Shown: in pieces, positions 22,533 to 28,878 of the stretch | How positions within the stretch are numbered: the stretch's first letter is position 1 | Layout: every line of letters begins with the position of its first letter | Source of the DNA: a virus | IMG/VR virus record: IMGVR_UViG_3300033149_002950 | Location: 1 to 39,604 of that record | DNA length: 39,604 bases | Direction: 5' to 3' (one strand) | Made by a program: the position numbers and the translations under genes | The notes under the pieces: generated by a model | What the model was told of the DNA's origin: nothing | What the model saw: the letters and a program-made list of their open reading frames with translations, nothing else | Databases searched by the model: none

Positions 22533-22765
22533 TTCTCCTCTTTTATTGTAACATCCGGTTTTACATTCACAATCAATCTATTCGCTACAGCAGCTATATA
22601 CGCATTACCTCCGCACTTATAGTATAGAAGCAATTCATAATTTTTATCATTGGGGTTATCGCTTCCTCTAAGAATATGAAATTTACCACATCTGGGGCAC
22701 AGTATTATTTCTCCCGCATGGACAATAGGTTGTTGTTCGAGAGTATTATTAGAATATCCAATCAT
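22520..22765 (-). CDS. small Cys-containing protein
   Basis: 81 aa. ATG at 22765 overlaps the stop of the nuclease-like gene (ATGA) and has AAAGGATGG upstream; the longer frame starting at 22858 is inside that gene. One CPRCGKFH pair and later single Cys residues (YYKCGGN, EKCSD) could bind zinc. Not recognised. Confidence 0.55.
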   Translation of the reverse strand: MIGYSNNTLEQQPIVHAGEIILCPRCGKFHILRGSDNPNDKNYELLLYYKCGGNAYIAAVANRLIVNVKPDVTIKEEKCSD

Positions 22766-23163
22766 TTCTCGGCCCATCCTTTCTCTCGCATTTTCTCTCT
22801 CCTCATTTCTTTTCTTGCTCCACGTACAAATGCTCCTATATATTCCATCTCTATACATTCACCTTTATGAAAAATAAATACTTTAATTTTATCTCTATCA
22901 GTTTTATACCATATTTCAATATTTAAGTTGGGATTATTAATGCAAAAATGCTTATATTCTTTTTTCTCCTCCTCGCTATCAAACAAATCTCCATAACTAC
23001 ATTTTATACATTTTATTGGTCCACCCGAGAGTACATCTATTGGAACTATTGCAATAAAATCAAAAAGTTTTAATGAATATTCTCCTGCAGTTATTAAATA
23101 ACCTTCATATTCTAATATTTCTTTACATTCTTTTCTCCATTTATCTAGTTTTTGATTATTCAT
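22762..23163 (-). CDS. PD-(D/E)XK-like nuclease paralogue, probably inactive
   Basis: 133 aa, ATG at 23163 overlapping the stop of its paralogue (ATGA). It aligns with the protein encoded just upstream: WRKECKEILEYEGYLI, LFDFIAIVP, IKCIKCSYGDLF, IEIWYKTDRDK. The expected active-site glutamate and glycine-rich loop are changed and ExK reads KCIK, so catalysis is doubtful. It may form a heterodimer with, or regulate, the neighbour. Arose by tandem duplication. Confidence 0.6.
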   Translation of the reverse strand: MNNQKLDKWRKECKEILEYEGYLITAGEYSLKLFDFIAIVPIDVLSGGPIKCIKCSYGDLFDSEEEKKEYKHFCINNPNLNIEIWYKTDRDKIKVFIFHKGECIEMEYIGAFVRGARKEMRREKMREKGWAEK

Positions 23164-23549
23164 TTTTCCCTTCTCCGTTTCTGCCTAAGTTTTGCCCTTA
23201 TTTTTTGTAGATACTTCTCCCAACTTTCATCTCGTTCCCATTCTCCGAATTCACATTTTAAGACCATTGGTGCAGGTTTGCGATCATCTTTGCGCCAAAT
23301 TTCTATAGTTACGTGAGAATATTTATCTTCAAATCGTCTCATTTTTTCTTTTTCTTTGCGACTCTTAAACCATTTATTGCATCGACATTGAATACTACAT
23401 GTTTCAAACCCAATTTTTCCTGGTGCAATCGCAATAAGATCAAATAGGCCCAAAGAACCTCCGGATTTAGTAACTGCAAATCCCATATACTCAAGTATAT
23501 TTCTACATTCCCTTTCCCACCTATCACCTTTTTGCTTGCTCTTATTCAT
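23160..23549 (-). CDS. PD-(D/E)XK-like nuclease / Holliday-junction resolvase-like
   Basis: 129 aa, ATG at 23549. KQKGDRWERECRNILEYMGF, SGGSLGLFDLIAIAPG and SIQCRCNKWF follow the Hjc-like plan: E14, D37, then Q54-x-R56 where E-x-K is usual. The Q-x-K/R variant is met in phage and archaeal members, so activity is possible but unproven. The location after the RecA-like ATPase fits a recombination role. A diverged tandem copy follows. Confidence 0.62.
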   Translation of the reverse strand: MNKSKQKGDRWERECRNILEYMGFAVTKSGGSLGLFDLIAIAPGKIGFETCSIQCRCNKWFKSRKEKEKMRRFEDKYSHVTIEIWRKDDRKPAPMVLKCEFGEWERDESWEKYLQKIRAKLRQKRRREK

Positions 23550-23794
23550 TTCAAATACTCCCTCAATTCACATCCCATTTCATCTATATCTTCAGCCCAG
23601 TCCTCGATTGAATCTGCCATCTTTAACAATGCATCCTGCCAGGCAATGATTTTATCGAATGGAATCTTACTATGCTTAAGATGCGCATTTCGTTCTTCTA
23701 ATTCCGTGAGAAACCAATAACGGTCTCGAATTAGATATTCAATGTTTCTCATTTCTTGCCTGATTTCGGCCCATTTATTTTTTAATCTTCTCAT
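23546..23794 (-). CDS. small coiled-coil protein
   Basis: 82 aa, ATG at 23794 overlapping the end of the ATPase gene; the ribosome site is weak and the ATG at about 23752 is an alternative. Entirely helical and charged (LIRDRYWFLTELEERNAHLK; ADSIEDWAEDIDEMG). It might act with the ATPase or nuclease. Not recognised. Confidence 0.58.
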   Translation of the reverse strand: MRRLKNKWAEIRQEMRNIEYLIRDRYWFLTELEERNAHLKHSKIPFDKIIAWQDALLKMADSIEDWAEDIDEMGCELREYLK

Positions 23795-25199
23795 GGTACC
23801 AATGCCTTAAAAGTTTGAAAACTTCTTCATATTGATCAAGTTTATAAGATAATATTTTAAGCGGATCGTCTTTTAGGGAATAACCTATAACTTCACAAGC
23901 CTCATTAATAGCTTCTTTAATAGATGATTTTCTTACTGGTTTTACCATTGATGACATTGCCGCTCTTGCATATTGTTGTTCTAGTCTAGCCAATATTACC
24001 GAATCGGGGGAGGTACCCTCTGATTTATCACCTTCTACTCGACCCAATTCCTCCCCCGATTCAGTTCCGTGATTTATCCTAGCGTTATTCGCTGCTTTTC
24101 CTGAATGATTGGCATCACCTCCTTCCAATAATAGCTTATATCCATTCTCTAATACTACATAATCCACTCGCTCTGTTATTTCTGTCCAGGAGTAAGTCCC
24201 GAAGCATTCCTGGAGTTTTTCCTTCATGCGCTTTTTATCAGCTTGGCTCCGACCGAATTGAACTTCCAACTCGGTCTTGATCTTCTCAAGCATGATATTA
24301 CGAAGCAATTTTTTCTCCTGCCAATCCTTATCCGCATCGCCGAATATATCGGAGCTGTCTCGCTCTAAATCTAGGCCCTTATGTACTCCACCGATATTTA
24401 GATTGTTCATATACGGAATAATAGCCCGAAAAACAGGATTGTCGGGATTGATCGTCTCACCTTGTTTGGGTTCAAAATCAAATGCTCCGCTAAGGATGTT
24501 TGCTCTGTCTTTTATAATTAACATCCTATATCTATTGACCTTCTTGATCTCACGATAAGTGCTCAATCCTTCTTTCGTTGCCTTTGCGAGATTGAGTATT
24601 TCTGCATCTGTCATAGTATATCTCTGCATTTCCACCGTAAGCGATGGCTCATATTCCGTTGATTTATCACCCGTCATACGGCTCCCTGTTGTTGTCAGAA
24701 TATCCTCACCATCCAGTTTAACCATCTCATATACATCCGAGAGTCTACCACAGATAATTACATGGAGAGGAGCATTGACAATATTGTCCAAGAGGTCTTT
24801 GCGGTATTGGGGTTTAGTAGTCCCAAAATCCCAAATGCGCATCCTCTTCTTGCCTTTACTTTTCAAATATGATTCCACCAAATCCCAAGAGAGATGAGTC
24901 ACATTATCTATTACCACAATATCACAATTTTTCTTGGCCTCACTAAAAAAACTAGGCGAATCAGCAAATCGCCTCGATTTAAGTTCCAGAACTTCTATCC
25001 CATTTGCCTTAAAATGGGGCAGTACATAGGATAAAGCATTCTCCGTATCCCACCAGGCAACGGGCTTTTCCGATTTAATATATTTATGGATACCTATTGC
25101 CCAGCATGCGGCGACAAATGTTTTACCCGAACCGCTCTCACCTCGGATTGCAGCTTTGAAAAATGCATTGTCCAGTTCAGCGGGTTTAAGTAATGTCAT
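23775..25199 (-). CDS. RecA-like AAA ATPase (phage nucleotide-binding, Sak4/AAA_24-like)
   Basis: 474 aa from the ATG at 25199, which overlaps the upstream stop (ATGA) behind AAAGGGATT. Walker A GESGSGKT at 20-27, a WWDTEN acidic strand at about 49-54, Walker B CDIVVIDN at 92-99, and a sensor-like HVIICGR strand. Residues after about 250 (EPKQGETINPD onwards) form a second, mostly helical part with a low-complexity Gly/Glu/Ser linker. Proteins of this type act with single-strand annealing or replisome factors in phage recombination and replication. Nearby nuclease-like genes support that. Confidence 0.8.
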   Translation of the reverse strand: MTLLKPAELDNAFFKAAIRGESGSGKTFVAACWAIGIHKYIKSEKPVAWWDTENALSYVLPHFKANGIEVLELKSRRFADSPSFFSEAKKNCDIVVIDNVTHLSWDLVESYLKSKGKKRMRIWDFGTTKPQYRKDLLDNIVNAPLHVIICGRLSDVYEMVKLDGEDILTTTGSRMTGDKSTEYEPSLTVEMQRYTMTDAEILNLAKATKEGLSTYREIKKVNRYRMLIIKDRANILSGAFDFEPKQGETINPDNPVFRAIIPYMNNLNIGGVHKGLDLERDSSDIFGDADKDWQEKKLLRNIMLEKIKTELEVQFGRSQADKKRMKEKLQECFGTYSWTEITERVDYVVLENGYKLLLEGGDANHSGKAANNARINHGTESGEELGRVEGDKSEGTSPDSVILARLEQQYARAAMSSMVKPVRKSSIKEAINEACEVIGYSLKDDPLKILSYKLDQYEEVFKLLRHWYHEKIKK

Positions 25200-25549
25200 T
25201 TTAATCCCTTTCTCCAATCTATATAAATAATCTCTTCAAGATGAATGGCCATTTTAGCTTCATCTTCATCATCGTAATTTTCTTTAATAAGAATATTCCA
25301 AGCTCTCTTTCTTAATTTTTCATCATCAAATATATTGATAAAAGAAGGTAGAAGATAATTAATTTCCATTGGCATATCAAATCTAAACATATACCAAGAT
25401 AATATTTGAGCCATTGTAAATAATTGTTTATCATCATTCTCATCAAACTTTATATCATCAAATTTAATAAGATTTTCTAACCAACGATCCACAATTTTAC
25501 GCATTTCCTCTGCACTAACTTCCTTTTTAGCCTTATTTATCATTACCAT
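25196..25549 (-). CDS. acidic hypothetical protein upstream of the ATPase
   Basis: 117 aa, ATG at 25549 (or 25543) behind AGAGAGGG, overlapping the preceding gene. Acidic and helical (IKFDDIKFDENDDKQLFTMA; ENYDDEDEAKMAIHLEEI). Translational coupling to the ATPase suggests a related role. Not recognised. Confidence 0.65.
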   Translation of the reverse strand: MVMINKAKKEVSAEEMRKIVDRWLENLIKFDDIKFDENDDKQLFTMAQILSWYMFRFDMPMEINYLLPSFINIFDDEKLRKRAWNILIKENYDDEDEAKMAIHLEEIIYIDWRKGLK

Positions 25550-25913
25550 TTTTGCCCTCTCTTTCTCTTAATTCAAGCCATTTCAAAACCCCTTTTATAT
25601 ATTTAAGCATTGCTTCTGCTGTCTCTCGATTAGGATTATCATCATATTCTAACCATAAGCCATCACAACAATCTATATCGCCCTCCTCACAATTAAAATC
25701 TTTTTCGGGAGATGCAAGGGGGCAATAGGAAGTTTTATTAGTTTTTATAACTTTCAGGCATGCCGGACATTCTTCTCCGGTTCGTCCTTCAAAAATCCCC
25801 ACCTCATTGAGTTCTTTATGATGCTCATAACACGCCATGATCGTCTCGGCCCAGGTCTTCTTCGACCAATCAGTTTCCCGTATTCTCTCCCGCGTCCAAT
25901 ATAAATTTTTCAT
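25533..25913 (-). CDS. WTRERI/AETIRACYEHH protein, copy 2 of 3
   Basis: 126 aa, start at 25913 overlapping copy 3 (ATGA). WTRERIRETDWSKKTWAETI, ACYEHHKELNEVGIF, ECPACLKV, SYCPLAS, CCDGLWLEYDDN, ETAEAMLKYIKGVLKWLELR. The Cys pairs are kept, so all copies may fold as zinc ribbons. It stands in tandem with copy 3 but has diverged in the middle, so the duplication is not recent. Confidence 0.75.
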   Translation of the reverse strand: MKNLYWTRERIRETDWSKKTWAETIMACYEHHKELNEVGIFEGRTGEECPACLKVIKTNKTSYCPLASPEKDFNCEEGDIDCCDGLWLEYDDNPNRETAEAMLKYIKGVLKWLELREREGKNGNDK

Positions 25914-26290
25914 TTTTCCTTTCTTGTTTTCTTGGCGGATTTCATCTCTTCCGCCTCCAGCTTCTCGGCGACCCGGCGGATGTACTCCGTCATGGCTTCC
26001 GCATTTTCAGGAGTGCGGTCGAGATCATACTTTAACCAGAGACCATTGCAGCAAGTTTTTGCATCACATCTGCCACCATTTTCCCCTGATAACGGGCAAT
26101 ATCTGCTATTATTATCATATGGATCGTATGACCAGGCCTTTTGACATGCTGGACTATCGTCTTCAAACCGATCCTCGAATATTCCCGCTTCGTTCAATTC
26201 TTTATCATGCTCATAGCAGGCCCTGATTGTCTCCGCCCAGCTCTTTTCCGACCAGTCAGTTTCCAGGATTCTTTCCCGCGTCCATTTCAT
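25910..26290 (-). CDS. WTRERI/AETIRACYEHH protein, copy 3 of 3
   Basis: 126 aa, ATG at 26290 with AAAGGAG. WTRERILETDWSEKSWAETI, ACYEHDKELNEAGIF, SPACQKAWS (first Cys of one pair lost), RYCPLSGENGG, TCCNGLWLKYD and ENAEAMTEYIRRVAEKLEAE. The ends are closest to copy 1, while the central cysteine region differs. It is the first gene after the paired hairpins at 26311-26443, which may control this operon. Confidence 0.75.
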   Translation of the reverse strand: MKWTRERILETDWSEKSWAETIRACYEHDKELNEAGIFEDRFEDDSPACQKAWSYDPYDNNSRYCPLSGENGGRCDAKTCCNGLWLKYDLDRTPENAEAMTEYIRRVAEKLEAEEMKSAKKTRKEK

Positions 26291-26310
26291 TTTAACTCCT
26301 TTCTAAAATC

Positions 26311-26371
26311 GGGCGGCCAGAGGCAGGAGGAGACTCTTGCATCTGTGGGGAGGTTTGGACTCTGACCGCCC
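26311..26371 (-). ncRNA. long hairpin element H2 in operon leader
   Basis: Arms 26311-26322 and 26360-26371 pair over 12 bp when read as minus-strand RNA (GGGCGGUCAGAG / CUCUGGCCGCCC), including one U-G pair that would be a mismatch on the plus strand. The 37-nt loop is C/U-rich with two CCUCC motifs. GATTTTAG follows, so weak termination or attenuation is possible. It lies just before the AAAGGAG site of the copy-3 gene. Confidence 0.6.
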
Positions 26372-26380
26372 AAAACAACA

Positions 26381-26443
26381 GGGGGATTCCATCAGCCGAG
26401 TAAGGCGCGCATGGTAGGTAGGAAGAGTAGCCAGGAATCCCCC
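26381..26443 (-). ncRNA. long hairpin element H1 in operon leader
   Basis: Arms 26381-26390 and 26434-26443 are perfect 10-bp complements (GGGGGATTCC / GGAATCCCCC) around a 43-nt loop. On the minus strand the loop contains UCCUACCUACC, like the loop of H3 (UCCUACCUCC). H1 is followed after nine bases (UGUUGUUUU) by H2, so the two form a tandem structured leader of about 130 nt. Confidence 0.6.
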
Positions 26444-26457
26444 GTATCTTATCATTG

Positions 26458-26652
26458 TTATTCCCTATTCATTGCTGCCAGTAAGTTCCGGATTCTCAAC
26501 GCCAAAGCATACATGATAGCAGCTTTGTCAATCTCTATCCATGATTGAAAACAGACTGCATGTTCATTGTCTTTACGCATCCTCTGGCCCTCGACCGCGA
26601 GCTCTTCCAAAAATCTTACTAAATCACTTATGTCAACATCCATATTAATCAT
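26458..26652 (-). CDS. small hypothetical protein
   Basis: 64 aa from the ATG at 26652, chosen for CGAGGA six bases upstream; the ATG at 26673 has no site. Helical (DISDLVRFLEELAVEGQRM; DKAAIMYALALRIRNLLAAM). Not recognised. It directly precedes the H1/H2 structured leader. Confidence 0.58.
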   Translation of the reverse strand: MINMDVDISDLVRFLEELAVEGQRMRKDNEHAVCFQSWIEIDKAAIMYALALRIRNLLAAMNRE

Positions 26653-26752
26653 CACATTCCTCGAATTTCCCATTTACTAACTTATATCTTGTGTCGGGTT
26701 TCAGGCCATTCTCCCCTATATAACCTATCGCACGTAGCCCGACATGGGCCAC
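26645..26752 (-). CDS. 35-aa hidden ORF with a good ribosome site
   Basis: GTG at 26752 with TGGAGG six bases upstream. The product begins AHVGLRAIGYIGENGLKPD and ends LVNGKFEECDD, and its stop overlaps the next gene's start region, as in a translated chain. The residues look like real coding (NGLKPDTRYKLVNG), but the gene is very short and overlaps the 33-aa fragment in another frame. Confidence 0.42.
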   Translation of the reverse strand: MAHVGLRAIGYIGENGLKPDTRYKLVNGKFEECDD

Positions 26753-26826
26753 TGGAAACCTCCATGCGATGTCATATCTTTATTGCACGTTCTCAAAACG
26801 AGTATCTCGCTTTTTTTGAGTTTCAT
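26725..26826 (-). pseudogene. 33-aa truncated DUF7666-like fragment
   Basis: ATG at 26826 with TGGAGG. KKSEILVLRTCNKDMTSHGG then FQWPMSGYV matches the opening of a longer phage family (LRTC..DMTSHGGFQWP.SG), but a stop follows at residue 34. Either a decayed gene or a minimal surviving domain. A run of seven A near the start is a possible slippage point. Confidence 0.5.
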
Positions 26827-26851
26827 TGTCTTGCCTCCATGTATCTCTTTC

Positions 26852-27130
26852 TCAGATCACTATCTTATAAAAAATGTAAGCACCACAATGCGGGCACATT
26901 AGATAATTTTTCTCATCCTCTGTTTCCGCAATTTTTCTTGATTCTCCCCAGGGGCTACAGGAGCAACAACCTGGATAACCGCATAACTTTTTCCAAGCGC
27001 GATACATAGCCGCTCTCTCCGCGGGAGTAATTGTGCCTTTTATCCAGGCACGGTGTATTCTTTTCCGCTCCTCCGGTGAATACTTGGTTCGATGCTTAGT
27101 TAAATGAAATTTATTTTCAATTGTATACAT
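26852..27130 (-). CDS. SPEERKRIHRAW Cys protein, copy 1 of 2
   Basis: 92 aa, ATG at 27130, weak ribosome site. KYSPEERKRIHRAWIKGTIT, PAERAAMYRAWKKLCGYPGC then CSCSPWGES and a C-terminal CPHC pair. The central 50 residues match the protein at 29147-29380. The clustered cysteines suggest a metal-binding knuckle. Function unknown. Confidence 0.68.
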   Translation of the reverse strand: MYTIENKFHLTKHRTKYSPEERKRIHRAWIKGTITPAERAAMYRAWKKLCGYPGCCSCSPWGESRKIAETEDEKNYLMCPHCGAYIFYKIVI

Positions 27131-27134
27131 AGCA

Positions 27135-27593
27135 CTACTTAAAGCTCAATCCTGGGAATTGATTGATCGGCGGCCCAGCTTGAGGGAGCTGATGGCACGC
27201 TGGAGGTAGGACTGGACCGCCGAAAAACGAGGAGACGTTTGGCTGGATTCCACACCCAGCACCGGGCAAGTATTGAGCCCTGTTATCACAATCCCGGCAG
27301 AGATTGTTTTTACTCCGTTGCTGCTGCAACACAAACGCCTCCAAACTGTTAGAGGTGCCTGGCCGGATTCTCACCGACACACTAATACCTCCCAACGTTA
27401 CCCCGTTGGCGGGGTTAACATTAATCGCCTTAGATCCACCTTCTCGAACTCGTTGTCCTTGAGAACCAGGGGTTGCGATCCTTTCTGGCTCTTGTAACAA
27501 CGTTCTCTGGATGGAGGCGGCCCTTTCTGGCTCTCGCCATACTTGGGACTTTTCGCGCCCGAGGATTTTGAGCGCAGATGCGTTTTGCCGCAT
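27135..27593 (-). CDS. doubtful ORF over structured DNA
   Basis: 152 aa from the ATG at 27593 (GAGGTG six bases upstream). The same frame is open further upstream through the terminator-pseudoknot, which makes an earlier start unlikely. It contains CRDCDNRAQYLPGAGCG and a Gly/Pro/Gln-rich tail (FFGGPVLPPACHQLPQAGPP). Hairpins are frequent throughout: a 9-bp stem near 27397-27419, GTTGC/GCAAC near 27318, and H3. A second frame (27398-27607, starting MRCLRCGKTH) is also open, so coding status is uncertain. Confidence 0.35.
   Translation of the reverse strand: MRQNASALKILGREKSQVWREPERAASIQRTLLQEPERIATPGSQGQRVREGGSKAINVNPANGVTLGGISVSVRIRPGTSNSLEAFVLQQQRSKNNLCRDCDNRAQYLPGAGCGIQPNVSSFFGGPVLPPACHQLPQAGPPINQFPGLSFK
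27168..27222 (-). ncRNA. long hairpin element H3
   Basis: Arms 27168-27178 and 27212-27222 pair over 11 bp as minus-strand RNA (CGGCGGUCCAG / CUGGGCCGCCG), with a U-G pair at the same place as in H2. The outer pair is C-G here and G-C in H2, and the inner pairs also differ yet remain complementary. The 33-nt loop starts UCCUACCUCC. It lies inside the doubtful ORF. Confidence 0.55.
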
Positions 27594-27607
27594 CGCAGGC
27601 ACCTCAT

Positions 27608-27697
27608 AAAAAAGCACCAGGCGGGAACCGCGACTAGCGTATTTCTCGCTAGATGTAGTAACCTGGTGCTCAAAAACTTTATGTCTTGCGGTTCCCG
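27608..27697 (-). ncRNA. pseudoknotted RNA ending in an intrinsic terminator
   Basis: Minus-strand order: P1 CGGGAACCGC (27697-27688), linker, P2 AGCACCAGG (27670-27662), hairpin P3 CTAGCG/CGCTAG (27652-27647 and 27639-27634), P1' GCGGTTCCCG (27631-27622), P2' CCTGGTGCT (27621-27613), then five more T (27612-27608). P1 (10 bp) and P2 (9 bp) are perfect and interleave as an H-type pseudoknot with P1' and P2' directly abutting. The T-run after P2' makes P2 a terminator stem. A TTGACA at 27759-27754 could start the transcript, though its -10 is poor. Confidence 0.7.
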
Positions 27698-27774
27698 TTC
27701 TCATTCTTTTTTTCTCCAATCTCCAGACATATCGTCCCTACTTATTCATTTCGTGTCAACAGTAAATTTGCGGT

Positions 27775-27909
27775 TCAATGTTCCTTCAGCATATGCCGTG
27801 CCAAAGCATATTTCCGACAGAAGTTAAAAGAACAACCGCGTATTCTTTTAATTATCAACACACATTTGCAGATGGGACATTGAACAGTTGATTTGTAATT
27901 ACTAGCCAT
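27775..27909 (-). CDS. 44-aa C2H2 zinc-finger-like protein
   Basis: ATG at 27909 behind AAGGAG at six bases. VQCPICKCVLIIKRIRGCSF then NFCRKYALARHMLKEH gives C-x2-C followed by H-x4-H, with extra Cys residues, as in a small finger. Too short for usual gene calling. Candidate DNA- or RNA-binding regulator, directly upstream of the pseudoknot RNA. Confidence 0.68.
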   Translation of the reverse strand: MASNYKSTVQCPICKCVLIIKRIRGCSFNFCRKYALARHMLKEH

Positions 27910-27923
27910 CTTTTTCTCCTTTT

Positions 27924-28163
27924 TCATAGCTCGATGACCTTGACCTCGCGGAAGTCGAAGCCCTTGAGAATAGTGTCGAACGCCCAGCTATCGAAACCGA
28001 TTAATACATTCCCTGTGGATGTCTCATAGGCTTCAACATATTCTACCACCTGGAGTAATTTTTCGGCCGTTAAATCGTTTGCTCGAACAGCTATTTCAAT
28101 AAACCGATCCTCGCTCACTTCGACGAGCGTAAACTCCGGACACTCCATGATTCTGTGCTTCAT
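27924..28163 (-). CDS. small hypothetical protein
   Basis: 79 aa, ATG at 28163 with AAAGGAT. Acidic alpha/beta pattern (EFTLVEVSEDRFIEIAVRAN; NVLIGFDSWAFDTILKGFDF). Not recognised; no metal or membrane motif. Confidence 0.65.
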   Translation of the reverse strand: MKHRIMECPEFTLVEVSEDRFIEIAVRANDLTAEKLLQVVEYVEAYETSTGNVLIGFDSWAFDTILKGFDFREVKVIEL

Positions 28164-28176
28164 TACAACTTATCCT

Positions 28177-28353
28177 TTACTTGATCTCGCAATCCTCATA
28201 GTGCTCGGAGTAATGCTGAATCGCTTCAGCGAGTGCCTCACGTACTGGCGCACAACGTATCGCGGCGATCAAGATATTTTCAAATCGCTGGTTACCCTCA
28301 CCGCCAATACTATCCAGCAGTTCCTCAAATGCTCGTTTGGTTTCCCGTCTCAT
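28177..28353 (-). CDS. small helical hypothetical protein
   Basis: 58 aa from the ATG at 28353, which has GGAGGTAG upstream; the longer frame lies inside the preceding gene. Helical throughout (RRETKRAFEELLDSIGGEG; VREALAEAIQHYSEHYEDCE). Not recognised. Confidence 0.6.
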   Translation of the reverse strand: MRRETKRAFEELLDSIGGEGNQRFENILIAAIRCAPVREALAEAIQHYSEHYEDCEIK

Positions 28354-28372
28354 TTTACTACCTCCATTTATC

Positions 28373-28777
28373 TTACTCAAGTAGCGGTGAAAGACCCGCA
28401 CGTTTGCGCGCGAGATCGCATATCTCATTCGCCATTTTCCATTTCCTGTCAGACGCCCATCGATAATGATCGAGGGCATAAACGGTGACCTCGCCGGTGG
28501 GATCGAATCCTCGATGATAGGCCGCCTTCAACTCATCAAGATGATACTCCATATTTTTCCGAGCTTGTGCCTCAGAATCTTTCCATCGACGCAGGTTTCC
28601 CGCAATTAGAATTTTAACTAGCGCGCTGGGGATGCTTACCGCTTCCCCTTCCATATTCAAAAATGGCCCCCAATCGGAGCCATCATGCTCAGAACATACA
28701 GACCAGATTTCTCCTGGCCCATAGACATGTCTACCAGTTCGGGGACTGAATACTACGATATTTTTTTCGTCGCTCAT
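28373..28777 (-). CDS. hypothetical protein
   Basis: 134 aa, ATG at 28777 with GGGGAGGTAG. An N-terminal beta region (NIVVFSPRTGRHVYGPGEIW) is followed by a helical half (AQARKNMEYHLDELKAAYHR; NEICDLARKRAGLSPLLE). Not recognised. Confidence 0.65.
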   Translation of the reverse strand: MSDEKNIVVFSPRTGRHVYGPGEIWSVCSEHDGSDWGPFLNMEGEAVSIPSALVKILIAGNLRRWKDSEAQARKNMEYHLDELKAAYHRGFDPTGEVTVYALDHYRWASDRKWKMANEICDLARKRAGLSPLLE

Positions 28778-28848
28778 TTTTCTACCTCCCCTGTTATTTC
28801 TCTCTCTCGACCTGCCTCGTCAGTACCGGGGCGGTCAACATCCGGTAG

Positions 28849-28868
28849 ACGCTCCCCGAGGGGAGCGT
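28849..28868 (-). other. strong GC hairpin after the 85-aa gene
   Basis: Arms 28849-28857 and 28860-28868 (ACGCTCCCC / GGGGAGCGT) are perfect, with a 2-nt centre. A second stem TACCGG/CCGGTA lies next to it at about 28824-28847. It starts about ten bases past the stop of the 28879-29136 gene. No U-tract, so RNA processing or attenuation rather than a classical terminator. Confidence 0.55.
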
Positions 28869-28878
28869 TTCGGCTGTG

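Noticed and set aside
27135-27697. Type III toxin-antitoxin system (ToxIN)
   Set aside because: The pseudoknot plus terminator recalls ToxI, but there are no tandem antitoxin repeats and the downstream ORF lacks ToxN-like features.
27135-27720. Assignment to GOLLD or ROOL large phage RNAs
   Set aside because: The region is hairpin-rich and near the right size, but I cannot match their consensus by eye, and an open frame spans it.
27731-27759. Confident promoter at TTGACA 27759-27754
   Set aside because: The -35 is perfect, but the best -10 at 17 bases is GACGAT, a poor match; kept only as a possibility in the RNA finding.
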